A model generated the notes under the pieces. That model was given only the letters and a program-made list of their open reading frames with translations. It made no database searches and was not told the origin of the DNA. 64,000 bases of DNA. Source: Pseudomonas benzenivorans. GTDB taxonomy: Bacteria > Pseudomonadota > Gammaproteobacteria > Pseudomonadales > Pseudomonadaceae. The stretch is from assembly GCF_024397895.1 (NCBI RefSeq), contig NZ_CP073346.1, positions 2,108,001 through 2,172,000 of the forward strand, read 5' to 3'. Each line of letters starts with the position of its first letter. The first letter of the stretch is position 1. Both the position numbers and the translations under genes were made by a program. Below, in pieces: positions 18,592 to 28,689 of the stretch.

Positions 18592-19194
18592 TCAGAAGCG
18601 CGAGCCGGGTTCCTCGAGGAAGCGCAGTTCCTCCTCGCTCGAGGCGCGACCGAGAATCGCATTGCGATGGGGAAAGCGGGCGAAGCGGGCGATTATTCGC
18701 TGGTGGCGTTCGGCGTAATCGAGGTAATCGGCGAACAGCTTGTGCTCGGCGGCAGGCGCGGCATCGAGCAGGCGACTGAAGCGTCGCACCGCCTCGTCCT
18801 GCAGCAGCAGGTCCTCGGCGTGCTCCAGCACCAGGTAGATGAACACCCGCTGGATCGGCGCCAGCGCCGCTTCGCGCTCGCCATCCAGGCCGTCCAGCAC
18901 CAGCTGGCGGGCACGGGCGTCACCGGCGAAGGCGCGCGGGTCGTCACGATGGATCATGCGCGGCAGCTGGTCGAGCAGCAGGGTCAGCGCCAGCCAGCCT
19001 TCGGCCTGCTCGGCCCAGTCGCCGAGACCACCGGCCAGGGCCTGCTCGACCAGGGCACCGAAGCGTTCGCGGGCCTCGGCATCCTGGCTGTCACGCTTGC
19101 CGAACCACAGCCCGGAGCGCGCCGCGGCCACCTCGCCCGCCGTCGTCAGGGGGCCGAACCACCAGTCGAGCAGAGGCTGCCAGGGCGCGCTCAT
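18592..19194 (-). CDS. DUF924 family protein
   Basis: A 200-residue soluble, mostly alpha-helical protein of the DUF924 (TPR-like) family. Family features are the N-terminal LLDWWFGP, LWFGKRD, the LDQLPRMIHRDDPRAFAGD block and the C-terminal ARFPHRNAILGRASSEEELRFL in two parts. No enzymatic function is established for the family. It begins 3 bp after the fbp stop, so the two are transcribed together, as in P. aeruginosa. Confidence 0.88.
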   Translation of the reverse strand: MSAPWQPLLDWWFGPLTTAGEVAAARSGLWFGKRDSQDAEARERFGALVEQALAGGLGDWAEQAEGWLALTLLLDQLPRMIHRDDPRAFAGDARARQLVLDGLDGEREAALAPIQRVFIYLVLEHAEDLLLQDEAVRRFSRLLDAAPAAEHKLFADYLDYAERHQRIIARFARFPHRNAILGRASSEEELRFLEEPGSRF

Positions 19195-19197
19195 GGT

Positions 19198-20205
19198 TCA
19201 CTCCTGGTGGTAGGCGGTAACGCGCTCGACTTCCTGCTTGGAGCCGAGGAACACCGCCACCCGCTGGTGCAGCGAGCTCGGCTGGATGTCGAGAATGCGC
19301 TGGGTGCCGTTGGTGGCGGCACCGCCGGCCTGCTCGATGATGAAGGACATCGGGTTGGCCTCGTACATCAGGCGCAGCTTGCCGGGCTTCTCCGGCTCGC
19401 GGGCGTCGCGCGGGTACATGAAGATGCCGCCGCGGGTGAGGATGCGGTGCACGTCGGCCACCATCGAGGCGATCCAGCGCATGTTGTAGTTCTTCTCCAG
19501 CGGCCCGGTCTCGCCGGCCAGCAGCTCGCCGACGTAACGCTGCACCGGCGCCTCCCAGTGGCGCTGGTTGGACATGTTGATGGCGAATTCCTTGGTGGTC
19601 TCCGGCACCTTGATGTTGTCGTGGGTCAGCACGAAGCTGCCCAGCTCGCGGTCCAGGGTAAAGCCCTTGACGCCGTTGCCCAGGGTCAGCAGCAGCATGG
19701 TCTGCGGGCCGTAGATGGCGTAGCCGGCGGCGACCTGCTGGGTGCCCGGCTGGAGGAAGGCGTCCTCGCCCAGGTCCCCCACATCGCCATTGCGCTCGGG
19801 GCAGCGCAGTACCGAGAAGATGGTGCCGACCGAGACGTTGACGTCGATGTTCGACGAGCCGTCCAGCGGGTCGAATACCAGCAGGTAGGCGCCCTTGGGG
19901 TAGCGGCCGGGAATCTGGTAGGCGTTGTCCATCTCTTCGGAGGCCATGCCGGCCAGGTGGCCGCCCCACTCGTTGGCTTCCAGGAGGATCTCGTTGGACA
20001 GCACGTCGAGCTTCTTCTGCACCTCGCCCTGTACGTTCTCGGTTTCCATGCTGCCGAGCACGCCGCCCAGGGCGCCCTTGGACACCTGATGGCTGATCGC
20101 CTTGCAGGCCCGTGCCACCACTTCGATAAGGAAACGCAGATCGGCGGGGGTGTTGTGGCTGCGGGTCTGCTCGATCAGATAGCGGCTCAGGGTAACGCGG
20201 GACAT
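19198..20205 (-). CDS. fbp: Fructose-1,6-bisphosphatase class 1
   Basis: Gluconeogenic phosphatase converting fructose-1,6-bisphosphate to fructose-6-phosphate. The 335-residue protein shows the metal-binding [13 protein letters not shown] motif and the C-terminal substrate-site block [20 protein letters not shown]. Essential for Entner-Doudoroff-dependent pseudomonads growing on organic acids. The start ATG at 20205 gives [20 protein letters not shown]. The DUF924 gene follows immediately. Confidence 0.97.
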   Translation of the reverse strand: MSRVTLSRYLIEQTRSHNTPADLRFLIEVVARACKAISHQVSKGALGGVLGSMETENVQGEVQKKLDVLSNEILLEANEWGGHLAGMASEEMDNAYQIPGRYPKGAYLLVFDPLDGSSNIDVNVSVGTIFSVLRCPERNGDVGDLGEDAFLQPGTQQVAAGYAIYGPQTMLLLTLGNGVKGFTLDRELGSFVLTHDNIKVPETTKEFAINMSNQRHWEAPVQRYVGELLAGETGPLEKNYNMRWIASMVADVHRILTRGGIFMYPRDAREPEKPGKLRLMYEANPMSFIIEQAGGAATNGTQRILDIQPSSLHQRVAVFLGSKQEVERVTAYHQE

Positions 20206-20317
20206 GGACGGCTCCGGGAAGGAAGAAAAATCGCGCGCAGTTTAACCCTTTATCGGCTTCGGCGCCTCAGCAGGTGGATGGAAGGCCCCGGAGCAGGCCT
20301 CCATCGCGGGCTTGAGC

Positions 20318-21670
20318 TCAATGGCTGGGTGCCCGGCGCAGCAAGCTGGCGGCCATCAGGCCCAGCACCGCCACGCCCAGCAGCAGCACGACCCACAAGC
20401 CCCAGCGCTTCCAGTCCGGAGCGGAGCCCGGCGGCGACATCGCCTGCACCTTGGCGCCCGCCACCACCTCGGCCGAGGCGAGCTGTTCCAGGCGCTGCGG
20501 ACGAAAGCCCGGAATCAGCGTTTCCAGAGGCAGGGCCGCCGACACCGCGTCGGCATTGCCCAGCGCCAGCCGATAGGGCGGGCTGCCACGGCCGAGAAAC
20601 ACCAGGTGGGTGGCGCGCACGCCGATCCGCAGGAATGGCGCGGCGCCCAGCCCGCCGCCGCGCGCGTCCACCTGCAGGCGCAGCTGCTGCACGGCGACAC
20701 CGGGCAGGGCCAGTTCATCCTGTCGCTGCTCGCCCTCCGGCTCCGGCAGGCGATAGAGCAGGCCGCTGCCCAGTGTCCGCCAGCGGCCCTGACCGCCACC
20801 GCGGCCACTGACCCGCACCGGCACCAGGCGGTTGTCCTGGCCCAGTTCGAGGCGGATCCGCTGCACCGGCAACGTGCGTGGCAACTTCCAGCGGAAAGAG
20901 TCGTCGGCGGCGCGGTCGGCCGGCAGCGGCTCGGACCACACCAACGGCAACGACAGGCTGCCCGCTGGCCGACTGAACAGGCGCGCGACGGTCAGTGGCG
21001 GCGCCTCTCGCGGGCTCTCCCACATCAGCCGCAGGTAGCGCGCCTGCCGGCCCGGCAAGTCGATCTGACGCCGTTCGATGCGCTCGTCGGCAAACGACAG
21101 GCGTGCCAGCTGCGCCTGCCCCCAGGAGCGCCAGGTGCGCAGGTCGTCACTGGCCTCGATGCGCAAGCGCTGAAAGCCCTCGTGGTCGCTGCTCCAGTCC
21201 AGCTCCAGGCGCACCAGGGGGTCCTCGACGGCGCTGGCATCGAGCAGCCAGCCGCGCCGGGCAGAGGCCTGCGCCGATGGAGCCGTCTCGACCAGTTCGA
21301 TCAGCGTGCCCCTGGCGCTGCGCTGCACGCGCAGGCCCGGCGAGTCCGTCAGGTCGTCCGCTTCGGCATGCAGCGCGAACCAGCGCACCTCGTGCTCGTG
21401 CAAGGTCTCCTCGGCCGGGCTGCGCACCAGGGCATAGGCCAGGGGCTCCCCCTCGCCGTTGAACACCCGCAGGTCGCGCAGGTCGGCGAAATCAGCCGCC
21501 AGGTGCACGGCCATGGGCAGTTCCAGGCGATACCAGGGGCCCTCCCCGGTCAGCGCCAGGGGCAGCTGCCAGGCGTAGTCGCCGGGCCGCTCCGCAGCCT
21601 GGCCGACAAGGCTGCACAGCAGGCCCACAAGCAGCAGCCAGGCGCGTCCAGGGTGCTTGTTAATGCTCAT
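20318..21670 (-). CDS. DUF3999 family membrane-anchored periplasmic protein
   Basis: A 450-residue protein with an N-terminal signal peptide (about residues 1-25, LVGQAA-E), a large beta-rich periplasmic region with repeated galactose-binding-like strands (RLELDWSSDHEGFQRLRIEASDD split over two strands; RYLRLMWES), and one C-terminal membrane helix (about 420-440) with a basic tail. This is the architecture of DUF3999. It overlaps the DUF2339 gene upstream by 4 bp (ATGA), and the two are found together in many proteobacteria, so they probably form a membrane complex. No function is known. Confidence 0.85.
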   Translation of the reverse strand: MSINKHPGRAWLLLVGLLCSLVGQAAERPGDYAWQLPLALTGEGPWYRLELPMAVHLAADFADLRDLRVFNGEGEPLAYALVRSPAEETLHEHEVRWFALHAEADDLTDSPGLRVQRSARGTLIELVETAPSAQASARRGWLLDASAVEDPLVRLELDWSSDHEGFQRLRIEASDDLRTWRSWGQAQLARLSFADERIERRQIDLPGRQARYLRLMWESPREAPPLTVARLFSRPAGSLSLPLVWSEPLPADRAADDSFRWKLPRTLPVQRIRLELGQDNRLVPVRVSGRGGGQGRWRTLGSGLLYRLPEPEGEQRQDELALPGVAVQQLRLQVDARGGGLGAAPFLRIGVRATHLVFLGRGSPPYRLALGNADAVSAALPLETLIPGFRPQRLEQLASAEVVAGAKVQAMSPPGSAPDWKRWGLWVVLLLGVAVLGLMAASLLRRAPSH

Positions 21671-24600
21671 GCCTGCTCCTGTTTCATCTGGCCCGCCTCG
21701 TCTTTTCTGGCGGGTGGCAAGGGGGCGAAATAACCGACCACCAGGAGCAGCCCGCCGACGCCGATAAAGGACACGATGCGCTCCAGCCCGCCGCGGTTGC
21801 CCAGCTCGACGAAGAACAGCTTGGCCACCACCACGGCGATCAGCAGCGCGCCGAGCAACCACAGCTCGCGGCGCTGGCGCAGGTGACCGAAGACCATCAG
21901 CGGCAGGGCGATCAGGGTCCAGACGATGGACAGCCCGGCCTGCACCAGCATCGAGTCGAGCAGGATCGGCAGGCGGTAGGGCACTCCGCCCCAATGGTGC
22001 GCCGTGCGCATCACCAGGGCGGTGAACAGGGCGAACAGCGAGGCGCCGAGCAGTCCCTGGAGCAACAGGCGGCCGCGTGCGGCCGACATACCCAGCTGCG
22101 GCAGGCTCACCGAAGACCAGGCATAGAGCGCCGCCAGGGCGAGCAGCAGGCCCAGCTCCAGGGGGTTGAGCAACGGCAGGTAGGGCAGCGGCGCGGCGCC
22201 ACCGTCACTGGCGAGGTTGGCCAGCCAGAACCAGGCGAGCATCGACAGGGCCAGCGGCAACGCCGCCAGCACCCGGTACTCGCGAGGGTGCTCAACCAGC
22301 GGCCAGGGCCACTTCTGCGGCTTCGCCATCCACCACAGGTAGGCACTGGGCAGCAGCGCCCAACCGAGCCAGCGCCAGGCGTTGTAGTGCGCGGACAGGG
22401 CGAGGAACTGGTAGCGCAGCTCCAGGGCCAGCACCGCCAGCAGCAACCAGCAGCCGAATACGTGGGCCGCGCTGCGGGCGCCGCCCGGCAGCTTCGGGCC
22501 CAGGCGGCGCTGTAGCCAGAAGTGCGCGGCGAACAGCACCGGCCAGGCCAGCCAACCGAGATGGGCCAACGGCTGGTAGCGCAAGCTCCAGCTCTGCAGC
22601 AACACCGCCGCCGCAACCGGCACCAGCAGGCACGCGAGCAGCGCCAGCTGCGGCCAATCCCGGCGCAGCGCCACTGTCCCGGCCAGCACCGCGCTCAGCG
22701 CGGCCGCCAGCAACAGGGCGCTGCTCTGCAGGCCGGTACTGGCGACGAAGCGCAACACCTCGGCGGCCAGCGCCAGCCCCAGCCAGGCCACGCCCCACAC
22801 CAGCAGCCACAGGGCCAGCGGCGCACCCGTGCGCTCAAGCAGCGGCAAGCCCTCGCCCCGCTCCAGCATGTGCAGCCACCACGCGGCAAACAGCGCGGCG
22901 AGCGCCAGGGACGCGGGGGCCCAGAACTCGGTATGGAGCAACGGCCGCAACCCGTCGCCGTCGCCCGGGACGAGCAGCAGCTCAAGGCCGACAAGCACGG
23001 CCAGGGCGCAGGCGAACTGCAGTCCCAGGGCGAAGAGGAAGCCGGCACGCTGCTGCAGGTGCAGGCTGAGCCCGAGCACCAGCAACGCACCGGCGCCGTA
23101 TACGGCGCCACTGCCGGGCAGTCCGAGCACCCGAGCCAGATACAGCCAGACCAGGCCCAGCAGCGACAGCGCCGCCAGCCCCAAAAGCAGCCGGCGCTCT
23201 CCGCCCAGGCGCAGCACGCGCATCGCGGCGAACACGCCAGCGATCAGCAGCCCGGCAACCAGTGCGGCGGCCAGCAAAGCAGTTCCGTCACGCCCGTCAT
23301 CGAACAGCGGCGCGCTGCCCATCTGCAGCGCAAGCAACAGGCCGCCGAGCAGCTGAACCGCGCAGGCCGCCAGCAGCAGGCCCCGCGCCTGCAGGCGCAG
23401 GCCGAGCAGCAGGGTCAGCAACCCCGCTGCCGCCCAGGCGATCACCGTGCCGGCGGCAGCGAAGCTCAACGGCGCCATCAGGTAGAGGAACGCCAGGCCG
23501 CTGCCGGCCAGCAGCGGCAGGCCGCGGCGCTCCCAGGTACTGCTCGCTGCCGCCGGCGCCAGGCGCAATTGCCAGGCGCTGAACGACAGCGCCACGCCGA
23601 GCAGCAGGGCGCCCAGCACCGCGCCGCTCAACAGGCTGTCCTGGCCGCCGCGCAGCTCGCCGAGGTAGGCCAGCGCCGCACCGAATTGCAGCAGCAGGGC
23701 GAAGGCCCGTGCCAGGCCGCGGCGCTGATGCAGGGCCAGCCAGTAGACACCGGCGCCCTCCACCGCCCAGGCCGCCGAGGTCCAGCCCGCATCCAGGCCC
23801 AGGGGAATCGCCAGGCTGGCGAACACCACCCCAAGGGCCAGGCAGGTTTCCACCAGCAGCAGCGCCCGCCCTGCGGTACGCCCGGCCAGCACCCGGGCCA
23901 AGGCCAGATACAGCAGTCCCAGGCCCAAGGCGCTGAAGGCGGCGGCGAACTCGATGTGCTGCACCAGGGCGAACTGCAGGCCGAAACCGATCAGGGGCGG
24001 ACCGAGCAGCACCGTGGCGTCGATGTAGTCGCCCTGCTCGGCCGACCAGCGCAGCAGCTCGCCGCGCTCGGCGGGGGCAGCGGTTGCCTCGCGCAGCTTG
24101 CGCCGGGCAAACAGCAGGCCGATGGCCAGGTACATCAGGAAGAACAGCCACAGGAACGGCGCGGTGCTCCAGAGCAACTCCGGGGTGTAGGCGCGCAGGC
24201 CCCAGGCCAGGCCGATGCTGAAGGTGCCGACGAAACCGATCAGGTTGAGCAGACGCCAGGCCTTGAACCAGGCGATGGCGAAGATGCCGGCGTTGAGCAG
24301 GGCGAAATAGCTGAACAACGCGACATGGTCGCCGCTGCCGGTGGAGGTCAGGATGGGCGCGGCGAAGCCGCCCAGGGCCGCCGCCGCGGCCAGGCCCAGG
24401 GCATTCTGCGCCACCGCGAGGATCGCCGAGGCGCAGGTCACCAGCACCAGCAGGGCCAAAGCCATGCTCGCGGGCAGCAGCGGGTGCAGGCGCATCGCAG
24501 CGAATACCGTGAGGTAGAGCACGGCGACCCCGGCGCCCTGGAGCATCAGGGCATAGCCGGGATTGCGCAGGCGCAGCCACCAGCCCAGGCCAAGCAGAGC

Positions 24601-25245
24601 AATGGCGCTGGCCGCGACGCCGGCATAGCGCAGCTCCACCGGCAGCACCAGCCCCTCGGTGGCGTAGCGCAGGAGGAAGGCCAGGCCGAGGAACAGCAGC
24701 ACGACGCCAACCCGCAGGACGGTGTTGCCGCCTAGCAGCCAGGCCTTGGCCAGGCTCAGCGCACGGTCGAGCGCCGTTGGCTGGCGCGGCACTTGGGACC
24801 CGCCGTCCTCGGCGGACCGCGGCGTGCCGGCCGCCTGGGGAGCGGACTGAACGTCCTCGGCGACGGCCGCGAGCGGCTCCGCCTCCGGACTCGCCTCCGC
24901 CGCATCGGCCCGCGGCTCCAGTTCGAGGCTCCAGTCCAGCTCGACCTCGGCCGCGGCGCCGGGTTCTTCGCCGGTGGAGCCCGGCGCGGGCTGCGCCGCC
25001 TCGGCCTTGTCCAACGCCTGCTCGACCTTGAGCAGGCGTTCGTGGACGGCCGTGGTGCCACGCTCGAAACGCGCGGCAAAGTTCTTCAATTCCGCCGCCA
25101 GTTCGCCGTTCTGCCGCACCAGCGCCTGCAGCCTGAACGCCTGACCCAGGCTCAACCCCAGCAGGCCACCGAGCAGCGCCGCGCTCGGCGACTCGCCGAC
25201 CAGCGTCCCCAGCACCACGCCAACCAGCATGAAAATCCATTGCAT
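21667..25245 (-). CDS. DUF2339 family polytopic membrane protein
   Basis: A very large (about 1192 residues) integral membrane protein. An N-terminal helix (MQWIFMLVGVVLGTLVG) is followed by a coiled-coil and acidic Ala/Glu/Pro-rich linker (about 35-165), then an almost continuous run of two to three dozen hydrophobic helices to the C-terminus. This matches DUF2339. The ATG at 25245 is chosen because the first helix follows directly; a GTG at 25281 would add 12 residues. Its end overlaps the start of the DUF3999 gene. Function unknown. Confidence 0.85.
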   Translation of the reverse strand: MQWIFMLVGVVLGTLVGESPSAALLGGLLGLSLGQAFRLQALVRQNGELAAELKNFAARFERGTTAVHERLLKVEQALDKAEAAQPAPGSTGEEPGAAAEVELDWSLELEPRADAAEASPEAEPLAAVAEDVQSAPQAAGTPRSAEDGGSQVPRQPTALDRALSLAKAWLLGGNTVLRVGVVLLFLGLAFLLRYATEGLVLPVELRYAGVAASAIALLGLGWWLRLRNPGYALMLQGAGVAVLYLTVFAAMRLHPLLPASMALALLVLVTCASAILAVAQNALGLAAAAALGGFAAPILTSTGSGDHVALFSYFALLNAGIFAIAWFKAWRLLNLIGFVGTFSIGLAWGLRAYTPELLWSTAPFLWLFFLMYLAIGLLFARRKLREATAAPAERGELLRWSAEQGDYIDATVLLGPPLIGFGLQFALVQHIEFAAAFSALGLGLLYLALARVLAGRTAGRALLLVETCLALGVVFASLAIPLGLDAGWTSAAWAVEGAGVYWLALHQRRGLARAFALLLQFGAALAYLGELRGGQDSLLSGAVLGALLLGVALSFSAWQLRLAPAAASSTWERRGLPLLAGSGLAFLYLMAPLSFAAAGTVIAWAAAGLLTLLLGLRLQARGLLLAACAVQLLGGLLLALQMGSAPLFDDGRDGTALLAAALVAGLLIAGVFAAMRVLRLGGERRLLLGLAALSLLGLVWLYLARVLGLPGSGAVYGAGALLVLGLSLHLQQRAGFLFALGLQFACALAVLVGLELLLVPGDGDGLRPLLHTEFWAPASLALAALFAAWWLHMLERGEGLPLLERTGAPLALWLLVWGVAWLGLALAAEVLRFVASTGLQSSALLLAAALSAVLAGTVALRRDWPQLALLACLLVPVAAAVLLQSWSLRYQPLAHLGWLAWPVLFAAHFWLQRRLGPKLPGGARSAAHVFGCWLLLAVLALELRYQFLALSAHYNAWRWLGWALLPSAYLWWMAKPQKWPWPLVEHPREYRVLAALPLALSMLAWFWLANLASDGGAAPLPYLPLLNPLELGLLLALAALYAWSSVSLPQLGMSAARGRLLLQGLLGASLFALFTALVMRTAHHWGGVPYRLPILLDSMLVQAGLSIVWTLIALPLMVFGHLRQRRELWLLGALLIAVVVAKLFFVELGNRGGLERIVSFIGVGGLLLVVGYFAPLPPARKDEAGQMKQEQA

Positions 25246-25490
25246 GCAGCAGTTCCCGATCCGTTGAACAGATTCGCCCACGTCCCTGCACGGGAGCCCG
25301 GTGTCCGGGGCGATATCCCAGTATAGGGGCCGACATCCTCGTTATTCAGGGAGACGTCCGCCGCGACCAAGGCAGGCACACTGAGGCTACCGGCGATGCG
25401 AAATACCGACCAACCGGCAGAAGCTTGTTCACTTTTTCACCAGCACGGCTATCATCGCCCGCCGCACAGCCGATACCTGCCGATAGCCCG

Positions 25491-25892
25491 ATGAAGAACA
25501 ACCTGATCGCCGCCGCCGAACTCGACCGCCTGGACACCTGGGCCAAATACACCAGCGACATGTGCCACAGCTGCATGTCCAGCTGCTGCACCCTGCCGGT
25601 CGAGGCGCGCATCGGCGACCTGATCCGCATCGGCGTGGTCGACGACTTCGAGCGCGGCGAACCGGCCAAGAACATCGCCAAGCGCCTGCAGAAAGACGGC
25701 ATCGTCGAGCGCTTCAACCAGAAGACCGGGGTCTTTACCCTGGCGCGCATGAGCAACAACGACTGCCTGTATCTGGATCGCCAGTCGCGCCTGTGCACCA
25801 TCTACGACAAGCGCCCCGACACCTGCCGCAACCACCCCAAGGTCGGTCCGCGCCCGGGCTACTGCGCCTACAAGCCGAAACCCCTGAAGTAG
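25491..25892 (+). CDS. YkgJ family cysteine cluster protein
   Basis: A 133-residue cytoplasmic protein with the Cys pattern of the CxxCxxCC family: MCHSCMSSCCTLP near residues 24-36, then DCLYLDRQSRLCTIYDKRPDTCRNHP and a final YCAYKP. These eight or so cysteines probably bind zinc or an iron-sulfur cluster. The start is the ATG at 25491; an in-frame ATG at 25425 would add a low-complexity leader and has no clear ribosome site. It is divergent from the DUF2339 gene and ends at a bidirectional terminator. Confidence 0.88.
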   Translation: MKNNLIAAAELDRLDTWAKYTSDMCHSCMSSCCTLPVEARIGDLIRIGVVDDFERGEPAKNIAKRLQKDGIVERFNQKTGVFTLARMSNNDCLYLDRQSRLCTIYDKRPDTCRNHPKVGPRPGYCAYKPKPLK

Positions 25893-25910
25893 GCCCGCAG
25901 CCTGAAAATA

Positions 25911-25945
25911 AGCCCCCGCCGGCGAGAGCCGACGGGGGCTTTTTC
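25911..25945. terminator. Bidirectional Rho-independent terminator
   Basis: AGCCCCCGCCGGC and GCCGACGGGGGCT form a strong stem followed by TTTTTC on the plus strand and, on the minus strand, by TTATTTTC. It serves the convergent cysteine-cluster gene and gloA. Confidence 0.9.
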
Positions 25946-25964
25946 GTTTGCCCACGGAGGCGGC

Positions 25965-26498
25965 TCAGGCGCGGCCGATCTCGCCGTTCAGGCTCGGCTG
26001 GACGATCTCGATCCAGTAGCCGTCGGGGTCGGTGATAAAGGCGATGTTGCGCATCGAGCCCTGCTCCAGGCGCTTGACGTAGTTGACCCCCAAGGCCTCG
26101 AAACGGGCACAGGCGGCCTGCACGTCCGGCACGGCGAAGCAGATATGGCCGAAACCGCGCGGCTCCTTGTTGCCGTTGTGGTACTGGGTGTCGTCGTGCT
26201 CGCTGCCCCAGTTATGGGTCAGCTCCAGCACCGACTGACGGCCGAAGGTGTAGCGCTGACGCTCGGCGACGTCCTCTGGTACCGCCTCGCCCTTGGTCAT
26301 CGCCAGGAAGTACAGGGAGAACTTGCCTTCGGCGAAGTCCAGGCGGCGCAGCAGGCGCATGCCCAGCACGCGGCTGTAGAAATCCAGCGAGCGCTGCGGA
26401 TCCTTGATGCGCAGCATGCTGTGGTTGAACACGTAGTCCTGGGTGACTGCATCCGGCTCGAGGCAGACCCCGGCCTGGGTTTCCGTATTGAACGCCAT
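25965..26498 (-). CDS. gloA: Lactoylglutathione lyase (glyoxalase I)
   Basis: Detoxifies methylglyoxal by isomerising its glutathione hemithioacetal. The 177-residue protein is the longer, Zn-type glyoxalase I like GloA3 of P. aeruginosa. Metal ligands are expected in the FNHSMLRIKDP (His/Gln position), VLELTHNWG (Glu), RGFGHICFAVPD (His) and ITDPDGYWIEIVQ (Glu) blocks. The ATG at 26498 is used. It has its own terminator downstream, and the typA terminator lies upstream, so it is a single-gene unit. Confidence 0.95.
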   Translation of the reverse strand: MAFNTETQAGVCLEPDAVTQDYVFNHSMLRIKDPQRSLDFYSRVLGMRLLRRLDFAEGKFSLYFLAMTKGEAVPEDVAERQRYTFGRQSVLELTHNWGSEHDDTQYHNGNKEPRGFGHICFAVPDVQAACARFEALGVNYVKRLEQGSMRNIAFITDPDGYWIEIVQPSLNGEIGRA

Positions 26499-26649
26499 AA
26501 AAATCTCCGAGGCTGAAAGTCCGGGTGATTGTAGGGACGCGGGGACCCGCGCGGGTAGCCGCCAGCTACTACCTGAGACGCCAGCGAGAGCCCGACCCGG
26601 CCATCCGCCAGACGCGCTCATCGCACAGTCCCTGCAAGGCTGCGCGCGC

Positions 26650-26684
26650 ACAAAAAACCCCCGCCGGCCTGCGCCGACGGGGGT
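26650..26684 (-). terminator. Rho-independent terminator of typA
   Basis: On the minus strand AACCCCCGTCGGC pairs with GCCGGCGGGGGTT and is followed by a run of T (GGTTTTTTG). It lies just after the typA stop. Confidence 0.9.
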
Positions 26685-26704
26685 TCTTCATTCAGCCTGA
26701 CGAA

Positions 26705-28525
26705 TCAGTTCTTGGCTTTCTTGGCAGCGCGGGTGCGCTCGCCTTCGTCCAGGATCTTCTTGCGCAGACGGATCGACTTCGGCGTGACTTCGCACAGCTC
26801 GTCGTCCTGGATGAACTCCAGGGCCTGCTCCAGGGTGAAACGAACCGGCGGCACCAGCGCGATGGTTTCGTCTTTACCGGAAGCACGCATGTTGTCGAGC
26901 TTCTTGCCCTTGGTGGGGTTCACGCCCAGGTCGTTGTCGCGGCTGTTCAGGCCGACGATCTGACCGTTGTAGATTTCCTGGCCGTGCTCGACGAACAGCT
27001 TGCCGCGCGCCTGCAGGGTTTCCAGGGAATAGGTCAGGGCCTTGCCGGTATCGATCGAAACCAGTACGCCGTTCTGACGGCCGGACATGTGGCCGGACTT
27101 CATGGTGTCGTAGCGATCGAAGATCGAGGTCAGGATGCCGGCACCGTTGGTCAGGGTCAGGAACTGGTTACGGAAACCGATCAGGCCACGAGCCGGGATG
27201 TTGTACTCCAGGCGCACACGGCCCTTGCCATCCGGCACCATGTTGCTCAGGTCGCCCTTGCGCAGACCCATCTCTTCCATGACCTTGCCCTGGGCGTCTT
27301 CCGGGATGTCGATGGTGACGTTCTCGAACGGCTCCTGCTTGACGCCGCCGACTTCACGGATGATCACTTCCGGACGGCCTACGCCCATCTCGAAGCCTTC
27401 GCGGCGCATGTTCTCGATCAGTACCGACAGGTGCAGTTCACCACGGCCGGAGACCTTGAACTTGTCAGCCGAGTCGCCCTCTTCGACGCGCAGGGCCACG
27501 TTGTACAGCAGCTCCTTGTCCAGACGCTCCTTGATGTTGCGGCTGGTGACGAACTTGCCTTCCTTGCCACAGAACGGCGAATCGTTGACCTGGAACGTCA
27601 TGGAAACGGTCGGCTCGTCGACGGTCAGCGGCTTCATCGCTTCGACGTTGTTGATGTCACACAGGGTGTCGGAGATGAACAGCTCGTCCATGCCGCTGAT
27701 GCAGACGATGTCGCCCGCGGTGGCTTCTTCGACGTCCACACGGTGCAGACCGTGGTGGCCCATCAGCTTGAGGATACGGCCGTTGCGCTTCTTGCCTTCG
27801 GTGTCGATGGCGACGACCGGGGTGTTCGGCTTGACGCGACCGCGGGCGATACGGCCAACGCCGATGATGCCCAGGAAGCTGTTGTAGTCCAGTGCCGAGA
27901 TCTGCATCTGGAACGGGCCGTCAACGTCGACCTGAGGAGCCGGTACGTGGTCGACGATGGCCTGGTACAGCGGGCTCATGTCTTCGGCCATGGCGGTGTG
28001 ATCCAGACCGGCGATGCCGTTCAGGGCCGAGGCGTAGACGACCTGGAAGTCGAGCTGCTCTTCGGTAGCGCCGAGGTTGTCGAACAGGTCGAAGATCTGA
28101 TCCAGCACCCAGTCAGGACGCGCGCCCGGACGGTCGACCTTGTTGATCACCACGATCGGCTTCAGGCCGGCTTCGAAGGCCTTCTTGGTCACGAAGCGGG
28201 TTTGCGGCATCGGGCCGTCTTGGGCGTCGACCAGCAACAGGACGGAGTCGACCATCGACATCACGCGCTCCACTTCACCGCCGAAGTCGGCGTGGCCGGG
28301 GGTGTCGACGATGTTGATGCGGTAGTCGTTCCAACGGATGGCGGTGTTCTTCGCCAGGATGGTAATGCCGCGCTCTTTTTCCTGGTCGTTGGAGTCCATC
28401 ACGCGCTCGTCGTTGAGCTCGCCGCGCTCCAGGGTGCCGGACTGACGCAGGAGTTTGTCTACCAGGGTGGTCTTACCATGGTCAACGTGGGCAATGATGG
28501 CGATGTTACGTAGATTCTCGATCAC
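26705..28525 (-). CDS. typA: Translational GTPase TypA/BipA
   Basis: Ribosome-associated GTPase of the EF-G-like family involved in 50S assembly and stress responses. 606 residues with G1 AHVDHGKTT, switch [15 protein letters not shown]4 NKVDRPGA, an EF-G-like domain V and the TypA-specific C-terminal domain ([18 protein letters not shown]). The start is the GTG at 28525 ([11 protein letters not shown]), as in P. aeruginosa; a longer in-frame extension upstream is low complexity. The tail ends RAAKKAKN. Confidence 0.95.
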   Translation of the reverse strand: MIENLRNIAIIAHVDHGKTTLVDKLLRQSGTLERGELNDERVMDSNDQEKERGITILAKNTAIRWNDYRINIVDTPGHADFGGEVERVMSMVDSVLLLVDAQDGPMPQTRFVTKKAFEAGLKPIVVINKVDRPGARPDWVLDQIFDLFDNLGATEEQLDFQVVYASALNGIAGLDHTAMAEDMSPLYQAIVDHVPAPQVDVDGPFQMQISALDYNSFLGIIGVGRIARGRVKPNTPVVAIDTEGKKRNGRILKLMGHHGLHRVDVEEATAGDIVCISGMDELFISDTLCDINNVEAMKPLTVDEPTVSMTFQVNDSPFCGKEGKFVTSRNIKERLDKELLYNVALRVEEGDSADKFKVSGRGELHLSVLIENMRREGFEMGVGRPEVIIREVGGVKQEPFENVTIDIPEDAQGKVMEEMGLRKGDLSNMVPDGKGRVRLEYNIPARGLIGFRNQFLTLTNGAGILTSIFDRYDTMKSGHMSGRQNGVLVSIDTGKALTYSLETLQARGKLFVEHGQEIYNGQIVGLNSRDNDLGVNPTKGKKLDNMRASGKDETIALVPPVRFTLEQALEFIQDDELCEVTPKSIRLRKKILDEGERTRAAKKAKN

Positions 28526-28689
28526 TTTATGTATCTCGATCAGTGGATTCGGTGTGCCGCGAAGTCTGGGCGGCGGAGATTGACTAGTTGCGAATTCGGC
28601 CAGGCGGTGCAAAGACCTGGCGGCAGCTTCAGGCTGCCCCGCGGTCGGGGGGGCGATGGCGGATGCTGCCGCCATTCAGCCCGGGGGTC

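Noticed and set aside
22522..24735. Long plus-strand open frame (over 700 codons) opposite the DUF2339 gene
   Set aside because: Gln/Arg/Ala-rich shadow of the GC-rich membrane-protein gene; no ribosome site or domain resemblance, and the opposite strand has clear membrane helices.
28526..28675. N-terminal extension of TypA by about 50 residues
   Set aside because: The extra residues are low complexity, rich in Ala/Pro, and without homology; the GTG at 28525 gives the standard start and length.
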